Source: a virus. Taken from it: 36,136 nucleotides of DNA. A program made the translations under genes and the position numbers. The stretch is taken from positions 1 through 36,136 of IMG/VR virus record IMGVR_UViG_3300036981_000351; one strand, given 5' to 3'. How positions within the stretch are numbered: position 1 is the first letter of the stretch; each line of letters opens with the position of its first letter. The notes under the pieces were generated by a model. The model was not told the origin of the DNA. It saw nothing but the letters and a program-made list of their open reading frames with translations, and searched no databases. This document shows positions 7,612 to 16,706 of the stretch, in pieces.

Positions 7612-10280
7612 TGGACCCCCACGCCGACGCTCCGGAACACGAAGTTCTGCACGTCATTGGTGACGACGATTCGCCACATCCGGTTAGTTCCGGCCGCAAG
7701 TCCGTTCGTAAAGCCATACCATGAACGCGTCCTGCCGCTCAGAAGCCCCTTGTCCTGCATCGGCACACGGGTCCATGTGTTGCTCCCGTCCAGCGATGCC
7801 TGCAGCGTCCAGTTGGTGAGATCACCCGCCGCAATGCCCTCCGTGAACGCCCAGGCGCTGATGGCTGTCGCGGGGGTGGTCAGCACCACGTTGCTCCCGG
7901 TGATGATGGGGGTTACCCCAACAGTGATGAGCTCAGCCTCGGTTGGCGCGGACCACATCGCGGCAGCTTCTGACAGGCTGATCACGCGATTCGTCCACAA
8001 CCGGAAGTCATCAAACTGTGCCCCTACTCCACGATACGCAGAAGCAGCAGGCGATCCCCCAAGTGCGAAAACTTTCGAGATGATAGGGTATATCGTTGTC
8101 GCAATCGCCCGATCCAGCGGCCAGTTTCCATTGGTCTGCCCATCGAGGTACGAGTACGTGCGCCCCTCGGTGATGTCGAGGACGGTGGTCAGGTGATGCC
8201 AAGTTGAGGTTCCATCGGCAAAGATGCCCATGCCAGTCCAGGGCCATCCGGCATAGCTGGTATCGGTATGGGACATCGAATTTCCGTTATATTCATACCA
8301 CACGCAGGACCAAGTCCCTGTGCCTCCGGTCGTGAGGCGATTTCCAATGACGTATGTACCATTCCCTCCGAAGTCGTCCATGCCGTCGAAACTGCAGATC
8401 GCAGTTTGCTGTCCATCAAGCAGACGAAACCAGTACGACCAAGACAATCCCTTCCGATTTTTGATGAAATCGTCGATCCCGTTGTTAGCTTGTCCGGTTT
8501 CGGGTCCAACAGTTGACACCTCCGACATGCTGAGAAAATAATTGGTTCCGTCTGCAGGATTTCCCGTGACCAAGTTCGGTATTTCCAGGGCCGCACCAAT
8601 CTTGCCTGCCACCGAACGCGGAGCCGTGTTGTTCGACGTGCTTTGTCGGTACAACATGCCATTCACCCAGCCCGTCACATTCGTTACTTTGGCGACCAAG
8701 TTGGATTCATTCAGCGGAAAGTGAAAAAGTTGGTTTCGCGCCAGATCGACATCGGCAGACAACAGAATCCCATCTGGGTTCAGGCTCCACGACACGCCGT
8801 TGGTCGTCACCATGCCAATCGGGTTCTCCCCCGCAACAGTGCGATTGAACGAATAGGAATCCGCTGACGTCAGCGGCGTGCTCAAAATGCCAGCGCGGAT
8901 CTCATCGGCCATGGCGTTGGCCAGAATGTCTGCGGCCAACGTCTTGTCCGCCAGTTCCCGATAGGTCTGCTCATTATTGATCGACGGGATTGACGCATTG
9001 ACGATTTCACGCCCCGCAAAATCCCATTTCCCCGCCGTGGTCATCTTCAAGGCCGGGTTGTACGCTTGATCGACTATCTCCACTACGCCGCCTTGGTTTG
9101 TGCCGGGCCATATCATGACGCCACCGCCCGACACCGTAATGCCGCCGTTCTGGCAATTCGTGTTGCCACCGGTCATGTAGAGCTGCTGGTTGTCTTCGTA
9201 GATCCTTCCACCGTCGTCGTTGAACACGAATTCATGGATATTGGTGATACGCGTAGCCTCAATGGTCGCCGCGGCTATGGCCTCACTCGCCCACCGTTCC
9301 GTTGCGATGGGCCACCAAATCGCACCGGACTGGTTAGTGTTCACGCAGAACTTGCCTGCCTTGGCGTTGACCTGCAGGCGCAGTTTAGAACTCACGTCAC
9401 GCCACCAGAATTCAACCGGGTGCGACGGGGCAAACGATCCCAGACTGCCGGTTTCGATGACCATGGAGGGCACCCCCTCATCGCCTCCATCCAGCACAAT
9501 GGTGTTGGTCGTGCTCCCGCCACGCCTGGTTGCCGTATCCAGCGTGTACAGCTCGTCGGTCAGGTAGGCCCCCACCGGCTGAAACGTCCCCGTGGCCCAT
9601 GATCGCAACCCATTCGTGGCAGCCACCAGATTGTTGGACACCACATTCAATCGATTCGACTCCGCCACGTCGTTGAGTCCGTTCACAGCCAATCCGTTCG
9701 TATCGCCGGATCCCCCCAGCCCAAACGGCGCCGAGGCGAGATTACTGTTTTCCACGGCTGCCCAATCGATGCTGGTCAGCGCGCGGAGCGGATTCGTGGT
9801 CGTCCCGCTGACGCTGCCAACAAGCTTGATCAGGCCGAGACCTCGCAGGGAGTTGCCGTTGGTGGTCGTGGCCGCGATCGTGTAGCCATAGGACGTGGCC
9901 GCGGCCTCCTGAGCCGGGGTCCACACCACCCGGATGCGACCCTCGGATGCACTTAACACGCTGCCGGTGGCGGCGTAATAGAGCCCCTCCGCCAGGGAGG
10001 AATCGCGATAGCGCAGCACGACGGCCACGACATTGGTCAGGGTCAGCGGCTCGCCATACGACAAATACTGGGGCTCCAGGTAGACCGTTTCGCCCCGCAC
10101 CAGTTGCAGCGCTTGCTGGGTTACACGCGACGTCTCAATCTCCCAGCGGATCGACGGGATCCCATCCGCCCTTGCAGTGGACAGGCACAGGCGCAGCAAT
10201 ACGGTCCAAAACAGCAGGCAGAATCCAACCATGCACATCCAGACGATCAACTGCTTCATCCTGGCCAAATACCTTTTCAT
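7608..10280 (-). CDS. Large exported fibre-like protein with LamG-type domain
   Basis: An 890-residue protein with an N-terminal basic/hydrophobic signal (residues 1..38, ending STARA-DG). The middle (about 180..480) has fibre-shaft-like Asn/Thr-rich repeats (TNGLAVNGLNDVAESNRLN, then GAYLTDELYTLD). Residues about 520..760 form a LamG/concanavalin-like jelly roll (FHFPLNES...GLSWSYWFRL...WHHLTTVLD...YLDGQTNG...FDDFRLWTNRVIS). A C-terminal discoidin-like beta region follows. LamG domains bind carbohydrate or protein ligands. It looks like a tail fibre by position and shaft, yet carries a Sec signal, so it may act at the host surface or in the periplasm. ATG 10280 overlaps the upstream stop. 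Confidence 0.65.
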   Translation of the reverse strand: MKRYLARMKQLIVWMCMVGFCLLFWTVLLRLCLSTARADGIPSIRWEIETSRVTQQALQLVRGETVYLEPQYLSYGEPLTLTNVVAVVLRYRDSSLAEGLYYAATGSVLSASEGRIRVVWTPAQEAAATSYGYTIAATTTNGNSLRGLGLIKLVGSVSGTTTNPLRALTSIDWAAVENSNLASAPFGLGGSGDTNGLAVNGLNDVAESNRLNVVSNNLVAATNGLRSWATGTFQPVGAYLTDELYTLDTATRRGGSTTNTIVLDGGDEGVPSMVIETGSLGSFAPSHPVEFWWRDVSSKLRLQVNAKAGKFCVNTNQSGAIWWPIATERWASEAIAAATIEATRITNIHEFVFNDDGGRIYEDNQQLYMTGGNTNCQNGGITVSGGGVMIWPGTNQGGVVEIVDQAYNPALKMTTAGKWDFAGREIVNASIPSINNEQTYRELADKTLAADILANAMADEIRAGILSTPLTSADSYSFNRTVAGENPIGMVTTNGVSWSLNPDGILLSADVDLARNQLFHFPLNESNLVAKVTNVTGWVNGMLYRQSTSNNTAPRSVAGKIGAALEIPNLVTGNPADGTNYFLSMSEVSTVGPETGQANNGIDDFIKNRKGLSWSYWFRLLDGQQTAICSFDGMDDFGGNGTYVIGNRLTTGGTGTWSCVWYEYNGNSMSHTDTSYAGWPWTGMGIFADGTSTWHHLTTVLDITEGRTYSYLDGQTNGNWPLDRAIATTIYPIISKVFALGGSPAASAYRGVGAQFDDFRLWTNRVISLSEAAAMWSAPTEAELITVGVTPIITGSNVVLTTPATAISAWAFTEGIAAGDLTNWTLQASLDGSNTWTRVPMQDKGLLSGRTRSWYGFTNGLAAGTNRMWRIVVTNDVQNFVFRSVGVGVQ

Positions 10281-11716
10281 GGAATCCTCACGCAGCGGAA
10301 CCCCGTGCAGACCCGGCGCACGTCCGGCCGCTGGAAGCCCCGGTGATACACCGTACAGCGGTCAGCGGTATTCCCAAACGAGCCACCCCGGATCACGCGG
10401 TGCGTGCCCTGCGCTGGTCCCGACCAGTTATTGGTGGCGGCCGGTGGCGCGTAGCGGTGCCAGTCCGTACACCATTCCCAGACGTTGCCGGCCATATCCA
10501 CCAGCCCCCACCCATTGGCCGGATAGACCTCCACGTAGGTCTCCCAGTAGGAGGTCGTCAGCTCACCCCCCTCGGAATCAAAATCGGGCGGCATGTCCAC
10601 CAAATACACCGCCTGAATATCGGCATGGCCGCCGGCGGGCGTGATCAGAAAAGTTAGAAATTCGGACAAATCTCCGGAGTCCTTACAGTTCATTTCACCA
10701 TTGGTCGAGGTGGTGGAATCGCCGCCCCAGGGGAAATACGCATTGGCCAAAAACCCGCGAGCGCCGCGCTCCCATTCTAGTTCAGTCGGCAGCCGATAGC
10801 CGGGAACGGAGAGCGCCGCCTGGTACAGGGTCGTGGTGGCTGATGCAGAGAACGCGTTGCGGAAAGCATTGGATAGTGCCGGATCGAGAAAATAATGCGG
10901 AGAAAGGCCCGCCATTTCGGACCGCGCGTTGCACCAGGCCGCCGCGTCAAACCAGGTGACATCGGTTACCGGGTACTCAGGCGCCAGGGTGCCCAGCTCG
11001 CCGCCCAGCCGCGGCAGGTCGTAACCGTTCGTTACGGCCCAATCGTACACCGCCAGCCAGATCGCTTCCGTCACCTCGGTCCGGTCCATGTAGTATCCGG
11101 ACAGCGTAACACTGCGGGTGGCGGAGGGCGGACCTGCCGCAAACGTTCCATCAAAGATCCACGACATACCCTCTATCGCCGCCGGCGCGTTGGTCGACAG
11201 GAGCCGCAGGCGCAACGTCCCGGGCAGGTACGCCGTCTGCTGGGTGTCCGTAGCGGAGATGTTGCCCAGGCTGTTCCAGGAGCGCACCCAGTTGGTCCCC
11301 GACAGCCAGTCGATCGCATAGCGCTGACCCGGATCCACATTGGGAAAGCTGCCCGCCGCAAAGGAAACGGCATAATCCACCTCGTCGGTGCCAATTGCCT
11401 GGACCGCCTCCGGCGTCCAGGCGTTGGTAGCGTGGGCCACCCGGAAGTAGGCCGGCAGCGCCACATAAACCAGGGCATTGCTGGATCCGAACGACCAGAA
11501 GTTGCTCCAACTGGCGCACCAGGCAAAGTCCGGGCGCGCCGGGATCACCGCCGGCGACCACTCCACCCGGTAGTAGCCGCCGGTGCTGTCGCTGCTCCAC
11601 GTCAGCGAGGACCGGTCAAAGGCTGTGATCCGCACTTCGGCGCGGCTGGACAAGGCGGATGACAGCAGGATCAGACAAAACAAGACGACTGATAGGGTCT
11701 TGGGCATCACGTTCAT
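10277..11716 (-). CDS. Exported formylglycine-enzyme-fold (C-type-lectin-like) protein
   Basis: This 479-residue protein has a signal peptide (VVLFCLILLSSALSSRA, cleavage before EV), a beta-rich N-terminal part, and from about residue 175 a complete FGE-sulfatase/SUMF1-type domain: DRTEVTEAIWLAVYDW, YPVTDVTWFDAAAWCNARS, YRLPTELEWERGARG, WGLVDMAGNVWEWCTDW, RVIRGGSF and the terminal TGFRCVRIP. The fold is shared by sulfatase-activating enzymes and by C-type-lectin tail receptor-binding proteins. In this context receptor or glycan binding is more likely than sulfatase activation, but a cysteine pair near the end (C-T-G-F-R-C) leaves an enzymatic role possible. ATG 11716 overlaps the upstream stop (CCATGA). 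Confidence 0.75.
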   Translation of the reverse strand: MNVMPKTLSVVLFCLILLSSALSSRAEVRITAFDRSSLTWSSDSTGGYYRVEWSPAVIPARPDFAWCASWSNFWSFGSSNALVYVALPAYFRVAHATNAWTPEAVQAIGTDEVDYAVSFAAGSFPNVDPGQRYAIDWLSGTNWVRSWNSLGNISATDTQQTAYLPGTLRLRLLSTNAPAAIEGMSWIFDGTFAAGPPSATRSVTLSGYYMDRTEVTEAIWLAVYDWAVTNGYDLPRLGGELGTLAPEYPVTDVTWFDAAAWCNARSEMAGLSPHYFLDPALSNAFRNAFSASATTTLYQAALSVPGYRLPTELEWERGARGFLANAYFPWGGDSTTSTNGEMNCKDSGDLSEFLTFLITPAGGHADIQAVYLVDMPPDFDSEGGELTTSYWETYVEVYPANGWGLVDMAGNVWEWCTDWHRYAPPAATNNWSGPAQGTHRVIRGGSFGNTADRCTVYHRGFQRPDVRRVCTGFRCVRIP

Positions 11717-13512
11717 GGCGACCAATCCGTATAGATTCCATTGATTGGACTGCCTTCAATCCGTCCATCTGACGACACGTCGTACAGGAATGACTGAAAC
11801 CCGGCTGGATGCATCGCCGACGTGCCGAACACGTTCCAATCCTGTTCGCACACATACGTGCGATTAGTCACCGTCAAACCCAGGACCACTGGAGCACCAG
11901 AGACTGACATATTACGAGTGGCCCACCGTTTCTGCAGCGCACCGCCAAGATCCGAAGACCGCCACCCCTGCCAGTGGATTCCAGCGGTTATATTTACCAT
12001 CGGGAACGTGACGGTCTGGGCCTGATTGAGCGTCAGCGTGATGCCGGTCGTGGCGGTCTGTCCTAACGCGATCGCATGCGGTTCGTCTTTGCGCAGCGTG
12101 GGCGAGTTGACCAAATCGGTGCCCATGACGCCATTCAGTACGCCGTTCCCATCCGTATCGTGCCAAGCCGCCCACCAGGTCTGGCCGGAATACTGTGCAG
12201 GCAGACGGAACGTGAAATTGGTGCCGCCATAGAGGTACACGTTCGGGCGCACGGTGCTCCAGAGCGGGTAGCCCTGCATGAATCGGTTATTGTAGGCTTC
12301 CACGTGTAGGGTCCCGAGGTTGTAGGTGCCGCTGTAGGTGAAGGCCAGGGTGATATCCTGGTCGGTGCTGGCGATCGTCACCGCCTGCGTGCCGGTGCCA
12401 ATGATGCCGCCACTGGCGTAGGCCGCCGTGATTTGCACGACCGTGTCCGTGCCGACGGCGCCGACCGTCAACAGGTTGGTCACAAAAGCGGTTCCGCTGG
12501 GTGGCGCCGAGACGAATCCCCAGGCGGCCAGGGTGCTCACATCATTGCTGACGCCGTCGCTGTACCGTGCCCAGGCGCTATATGCGGCGCTGCCGCCCTC
12601 GTTGATCCGATTGGTTCCCACCACGCTCACCGCGCTCAGCACGGGCGGATTGGTGTCGGCCAGCGTCACCAGGTGCGTGTCGCTACGCGTCACGCCACGG
12701 TGGCTGTATTGTGCCTGCAGGGTGACGACCGAGTCGTACCGCAGATCCCCCACTTCCAGCAGATTCTCGGTCAGGACCGTGCCCGTGGGCGGCGGGGCGA
12801 CAAACGACCACGCGGCGTCAGACGACACGTTGGAGCTGCTGCCGTCGCTGAACGTGGCCGTAAGCGTATAGGTCTCGTCGGTGTTCTCATACGCCAGGTT
12901 GGCGCCGGCAATCGTGACGCTTGCCAGCATCCCGGTCGCGGTGGGCGGCATGTAGTTGGTACTGCTGATAATGAGTTGCTCCAGGTACGCCAGGCGCGAA
13001 TCGATCGAAATCAGGTGCTGTTCCACGTTGGCTGCCGCGGGCGTATATTCACTGGGCGTGAACGCCACGGGGATTTGGGCGGCGCTGGGCGGAGCGCCCG
13101 TCGACGTGCTGTAGTAGTTATTCACCACGCTCACCGTGCCCGTCCCGGATCCGCTCAGAGCATCCAGTTCTTCGATGGCCTGCTGCACGGTGTAGCCAAA
13201 GACGTGAGACAGATTGGTATGGCTCAGGGATATTTCGCTGGCGTAAATCACGCTGGCGATGTGGCGATAGCGCGTGTCGGACTGGCTTTTCAGGTAATAA
13301 TCGTCCAGGTAGTCTGGCATCATCGTGTCAAAGGTGCCTTCGGCGATGTCGTGCATCATCGTTTCGCCTTCGTACCCCCAAAAATTCGTGGGAAACACCA
13401 CCACCCACTGGTTTGCGGTATTGGTATCGACCATGACGGTGCGACCGGCCTGGGCCGTCATGGTCCCGGCCAGGAACAGGCACAGCGCAAGATGTTTGCA
13501 AAGGCGTTTCAC
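11713..13512 (-). CDS. Exported fibre/adhesin-like protein with Ig-like repeats
   Basis: A 599-residue protein starting at GTG 13512 (GTGA overlap with the upstream stop) with a signal peptide ending TAQA-GR. Residues about 75..110 contain a tail-fibre-like stretch (YLKSQSDTRYRHI, then TVQQAIEELDALSG). Two tandem bacterial Ig-like repeats follow at about 190..380. Each runs from 'SVTIAGANLAYENTDETYTL'-type to 'DAAWSFVAPPPTGTVLTENLL'-type motifs, and the second copy is SVVGTNRINEGGSAAYSAWA...LAAWGFVSAPPSGTAFVTNLL. A C-terminal beta domain includes a DTDGNGVLNG acidic loop, likely calcium binding. Probable adhesion protein, with signal peptide and phage fibre features in the same chain. Confidence 0.65.
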   Translation of the reverse strand: MKRLCKHLALCLFLAGTMTAQAGRTVMVDTNTANQWVVVFPTNFWGYEGETMMHDIAEGTFDTMMPDYLDDYYLKSQSDTRYRHIASVIYASEISLSHTNLSHVFGYTVQQAIEELDALSGSGTGTVSVVNNYYSTSTGAPPSAAQIPVAFTPSEYTPAAANVEQHLISIDSRLAYLEQLIISSTNYMPPTATGMLASVTIAGANLAYENTDETYTLTATFSDGSSSNVSSDAAWSFVAPPPTGTVLTENLLEVGDLRYDSVVTLQAQYSHRGVTRSDTHLVTLADTNPPVLSAVSVVGTNRINEGGSAAYSAWARYSDGVSNDVSTLAAWGFVSAPPSGTAFVTNLLTVGAVGTDTVVQITAAYASGGIIGTGTQAVTIASTDQDITLAFTYSGTYNLGTLHVEAYNNRFMQGYPLWSTVRPNVYLYGGTNFTFRLPAQYSGQTWWAAWHDTDGNGVLNGVMGTDLVNSPTLRKDEPHAIALGQTATTGITLTLNQAQTVTFPMVNITAGIHWQGWRSSDLGGALQKRWATRNMSVSGAPVVLGLTVTNRTYVCEQDWNVFGTSAMHPAGFQSFLYDVSSDGRIEGSPINGIYTDWSP

Positions 13513-14120
13513 AGCGGCACCCCCGGGAGCACTTCGAGTTGCGGATTATCGACCGGTCCCCGCACGCGCACGGTATGCGTGTAGGCCGGATTGTCGGTGT
13601 TCTGGATCTGGAACGAGTAGGCCCCGGGATTGAGCGTCGCCAATCCAATCTGCGCGCCATCCTCTTCCACTTCCAGATTGGTGGCCCCGTAGGTCGTGTA
13701 GTAGCCGGCGGTGGTTTCCGCATGCACCACCAGCCAGAATTGCTTCTTGTTCTGGGTGTGGCCGGTCATGTCGAAATTGGTTTCGAGCCGCGTCAACGTA
13801 AACACCCCGTGGGCTTTTTCCGCCGTCCCGCCCGCCCATTGCTCCAGGGTCAGGCTGTTCAAGAGCGAGGCATAAGCCAGCGTCTTGCTCACCAGCGGGG
13901 CGCCCGCGCGTGCATCGCCTTCGTGAATATCCAGGCGCAAATTCGCAATGTTGGTGATGGTGTCGGTCAGCGTCTCGCCCCAGAACAGGGCAATCTCGAT
14001 CTGGACGTCCGTGCCGCGCCAGATCTTGGGCTGGGACAACTGGATCTTGCAGGCCATGGGCGTGTGGTCGAGCGCATTAGCGGCCATCCGGATGCGATAG
14101 CGCGTGAGGGTCAGACTCAT
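13509..14120 (-). CDS. Tail/baseplate-associated protein, unknown
   Basis: This 203-residue protein starts at ATG 14120, overlapping the upstream TGA (ATGA) with GGAG 8 nt before it. The sequence is beta-rich (QPKIWRGTDVQIEIALFWGE, then LRLDIHEGD). The 'granted-domain' N-terminal pattern resembles upper-baseplate or receptor-binding adaptor proteins that hold fibres. No signal peptide is present, unlike the next three large genes, so it may be the cytoplasmically assembled part linking exported fibres to the tail. The role is inferred. Confidence 0.5.
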   Translation of the reverse strand: MSLTLTRYRIRMAANALDHTPMACKIQLSQPKIWRGTDVQIEIALFWGETLTDTITNIANLRLDIHEGDARAGAPLVSKTLAYASLLNSLTLEQWAGGTAEKAHGVFTLTRLETNFDMTGHTQNKKQFWLVVHAETTAGYYTTYGATNLEVEEDGAQIGLATLNPGAYSFQIQNTDNPAYTHTVRVRGPVDNPQLEVLPGVPL

Positions 14121-14527
14121 GATTCCACTCCCGTATAAGTCCAGGTGTAGGCGAGCCTCAGTTCGACGCCCATCGGCTGCGCCTGGATCGGACCCAGGGC
14201 GCCTCCCGTCAGTTTGAGCACGTTCCCGCCCTCCACGATGTGCAGGCGGCTGGTGCGACGCACCTGCAGCATGTGCTTGGCCAGCCAGGTCTGGGCCGCC
14301 AGCGTGCTGGTGAATTCGCGCAGCGCCGTGAACGCGCAGCGGCACACCAGGTTGCCCCGGTCGAAGACGGAGGCCGTCGGCGCGCGCAGATAACGCGCCA
14401 CCTCGATCGACGGCTCGTCCTCGAACGTGATCTCGCCGATCGGGCCGGAAGCGTAGTTCGCCGCCGCGCGGACCGGTCCATGGACCAGCACGTCGTGCCC
14501 CGAGTCGTTGAAGATCGAAATCTGCAT
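14117..14527 (-). CDS. Hypothetical tail protein
   Basis: A 136-residue protein with an alternating beta pattern (MQISIFNDSGHDVLVHGPVR at the start) and a short basic stretch (QVRRTSRLHIVEGG) near the middle. It lies between tail tube and a putative baseplate protein and overlaps the latter by 4 nt. I recognise no family. Gene order suggests a tail assembly or distal-tail component. Confidence 0.5.
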   Translation of the reverse strand: MQISIFNDSGHDVLVHGPVRAAANYASGPIGEITFEDEPSIEVARYLRAPTASVFDRGNLVCRCAFTALREFTSTLAAQTWLAKHMLQVRRTSRLHIVEGGNVLKLTGGALGPIQAQPMGVELRLAYTWTYTGVES

Positions 14528-14555
14528 TGTCTACCCGTCTGCCCGTCTGGAAACG

Positions 14556-15479
14556 TTACGCCGCGAGGGTGATGGCAAAGAGCGCGGCCAGGTCTCCGCC
14601 CGAAATCAGGCGCGACGCCTCGAAGCCGATTTCGCCCACGTTCAGGCGGGTCTTGCCCCACTGGCAGGGACCTTGCATCAGCACGGCGTCATACAGCGTG
14701 ACGATCAGTCCGCCGCTGGCCCCCGTGATCACCAGATTCTGGGTCTGCCGCATGTTGGCGCCGAGAGCAAGTCCCTGGGGACGCATGAAACCCAAGAGCG
14801 CGCCGGCCGTGATGTTGACGGGCTTGCAGGAGGCCCGCACCGTCAGGCTCTTGAATTTATGATCGATGGTGCCGATGCCATCGACGTAGCGCGGCTCCAG
14901 CCCAAGGTCGAAGGCAACCTTCCACCCATCCTCGGTGTAGAACGTCTGGCTGTTCCAGACTCCCGTATACGGCACACAGATGATCTCGCTTTCCGGAAAC
15001 ACTTCGCTCCAGGCCAGATCGGCGGCGACGTAAAGCGAACTGGCGGCGGTGCGCTCCAGTCCGTTGCCGATGACCGCGTTCAGCTTCACGCTGCCAATGG
15101 CCGTCTGGGCGGGGGACAACGTCAACTCGGGCAAGGATCCGAGCGCCGTGCTCGTGAACGTGACCTTCTTGCCGGCGGTCGAGTGGATGATGGTGGCCAC
15201 ATCGGCGGCCCCATGCATGCTCGTGTTGATCGTCGGACTGCGCAACGCGGTCGGATAGAGCGCATCGATGATGCCCTGGGTGATGCGTCCGGTGGGTTTG
15301 AAGGTGATTTCCCCGGTGGCATCCTTCAACCGCGGGCCGGCATCGCCATGGGTGGCGATCGACGGGCGCCAGGTATCCAGCTTCACGACGGCATCGATAT
15401 TGTCTTCCGCGTGCAGTTTCAGTGCTCCAAAAGTTACGGTCCCCGGACCATCGATCACGGATTGTCTGGTAATCGCCAT
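14556..15479 (-). CDS. Putative tail tube protein
   Basis: A 307-residue protein starting at ATG 15479, with AAAGGAA well placed upstream. It is beta-rich with the composition of long-tail tube proteins (GEITFKPTGRITQGIIDALY, then SSLYVAADLAWSEVFPESEI). It follows a tail-terminator candidate and connector genes, where the major tail tube gene is expected. No neighbouring sheath gene of about 400..500 residues exists, so the tail is probably non-contractile. Assignment rests on order and general pattern. Confidence 0.55.
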   Translation of the reverse strand: MAITRQSVIDGPGTVTFGALKLHAEDNIDAVVKLDTWRPSIATHGDAGPRLKDATGEITFKPTGRITQGIIDALYPTALRSPTINTSMHGAADVATIIHSTAGKKVTFTSTALGSLPELTLSPAQTAIGSVKLNAVIGNGLERTAASSLYVAADLAWSEVFPESEIICVPYTGVWNSQTFYTEDGWKVAFDLGLEPRYVDGIGTIDHKFKSLTVRASCKPVNITAGALLGFMRPQGLALGANMRQTQNLVITGASGGLIVTLYDAVLMQGPCQWGKTRLNVGEIGFEASRLISGGDLAALFAITLAA

Positions 15480-15496
15480 GACTGCATTTCCTTTCG

Positions 15497-15937
15497 TTAC
15501 AACTTCGCCAACAGGCATCCGGTCTCAAACGTCACCCGGTGAATCACCAGCGTTTCGCTGGGCACTTCCGCCACATCCTTGCAAATCAGCGTCTTGCCCG
15601 GCATCCACACCTGGTAATGCAAGTGGGCACAAATCTGTTCGGCCACCTCGTTGCACCCGAGCTGGGTTCCGTTCGCGCTGGTATTGATGATCACGTTTTC
15701 CACCACATCGATCGCCAACTGGACCGACAGATGGACATCGGGCGCGCCAGGCTGCGTGTTCTTGCCGAAGGGCGTCGTCACCAGGATTGCGATGCCCTTC
15801 AACGTGTTCACGGCCTTGGCGATTTCATTCGCCACGTTCTTCTGCCGCTCATAAAGCACCGGCACGGGGGTAAAGTACGGCTGGGCCGTGATCAACTTCA
15901 CCGCCACCGCCTGCAAGTTCTCCAGGGCCGACATCAT
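15497..15937 (-). CDS. Mu gp37-like (DUF1834-type) tail terminator candidate
   Basis: This 146-residue alpha/beta protein has the gp37-like N-terminus (ENLQAVAVKLITAQPYF...VPVLYERQKNVANEI) and a central IAILVTTPFGKNTQ strand. That layout is typical of tail terminator/minor tail proteins, which stop tube growth and join the tail to the head. It lies directly before the tail tube gene, as in many siphophages and Mu-like phages. Confidence 0.55.
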   Translation of the reverse strand: MMSALENLQAVAVKLITAQPYFTPVPVLYERQKNVANEIAKAVNTLKGIAILVTTPFGKNTQPGAPDVHLSVQLAIDVVENVIINTSANGTQLGCNEVAEQICAHLHYQVWMPGKTLICKDVAEVPSETLVIHRVTFETGCLLAKL

Positions 15938-15946
15938 GATGCGGTC

Positions 15947-16255
15947 TTAACCCTTTGCTTTCGGAGCCGCTGGCTCGCGGGTCTTGATTTCGGCGAGGGC
16001 GTCCACCACGGCCACAAACCCTCCGGCCAAATTAGCGAGCACGCGCACCTTTGGATTCGCCAGTTCCAGGAGCTGGCTCACCTTATTCGCGTCCTCAATC
16101 AGATTTTCGTCCTGGTGACCCAGTAGCGTGAGCTGCACGCTCCCGGTTTGGAACCCGGCGTGTAACTGCGCCGTCTTAAACCCATGCTTGGTCGCGGCGG
16201 CCTGCACTGTCGACAGATCGATCGAGGGCACTGCGGGTATTCTCTCTGGGCTCAT
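15947..16255 (-). CDS. Small hypothetical structural-cluster protein
   Basis: A 102-residue protein starting at ATG 16255 with a near-perfect Shine-Dalgarno (AAAGGAG, 4 nt before ATG). The helical middle (NLIEDANKVSQLLELANPK) and an Ala/Lys-rich tail give no clear family. Position between a gp36-like and a gp37-like gene suggests a head-tail connector or small assembly factor. Confidence 0.55.
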   Translation of the reverse strand: MSPERIPAVPSIDLSTVQAAATKHGFKTAQLHAGFQTGSVQLTLLGHQDENLIEDANKVSQLLELANPKVRVLANLAGGFVAVVDALAEIKTREPAAPKAKG

Positions 16256-16265
16256 GTGGCTCCTT

Positions 16266-16706
16266 TCAAATTCCGTCCTGGTCAGTTTGGCTGAAGGCGT
16301 GGGGACGCGATGTAATGCTCGGCGCGGGCGTGCTCTCATCCCCGGAGGTGGGATCCTCGATGGCAAAATTGCAGGCGGCGACGTCGCGCATCAGTCGGCG
16401 GGCGTCTTCCAGCGCGGAAATCTTCTTGGCGTCCAGCTCGTAGCCCGGCACGCGGCCAATGATCACCGCCACAATCATGGCGCAGGCGGCGCGCGACAGC
16501 CGGTCCGGCACCAGGGTGTTATCGGTGGAGAGCGTATTCTGGCGACAGGCGGCGATGTAGCCGCGAATCTCCTGGGTGATCTGGCTGATGCTGGGCCCCA
16601 CCGGATCCACCTGGCCATCCGCCAGCGCGGCCGCCCGCAGCGCCTCCAGCTCCGCGCCGGAGAGGTGCTGCAGCAGATGGGCTTCCGTTATGGCAATCCA
16701 GCTCAT
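16266..16706 (-). CDS. Mu gp36-like (DUF1320-type) head-tail connector
   Basis: A 146-residue protein starting MSWIAITEAHLLQHLSGAEL. This opening, followed by DPVGPSISQITQEIRGYIAAC and a helical bundle with RDVAACNFAIEDP, matches the DUF1320/gp36 family of head-tail adaptor proteins. No Shine-Dalgarno is visible at ATG 16706, but the in-frame family-typical start makes it the best choice. Confidence 0.65.
   Translation of the reverse strand: MSWIAITEAHLLQHLSGAELEALRAAALADGQVDPVGPSISQITQEIRGYIAACRQNTLSTDNTLVPDRLSRAACAMIVAVIIGRVPGYELDAKKISALEDARRLMRDVAACNFAIEDPTSGDESTPAPSITSRPHAFSQTDQDGI

Noticed and set aside
10277-13512. Diversity-generating retroelement around the C-type-lectin-fold protein
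   Set aside because: No reverse transcriptase with a YxDD motif and no template/variable repeat pair was seen anywhere in the window.
12433-13584. Long plus-strand frame opposite the Ig-repeat protein
   Set aside because: Arg/His/Gly/Val-rich antisense shadow; the minus strand has signal peptide, Ig repeats and coupled starts.
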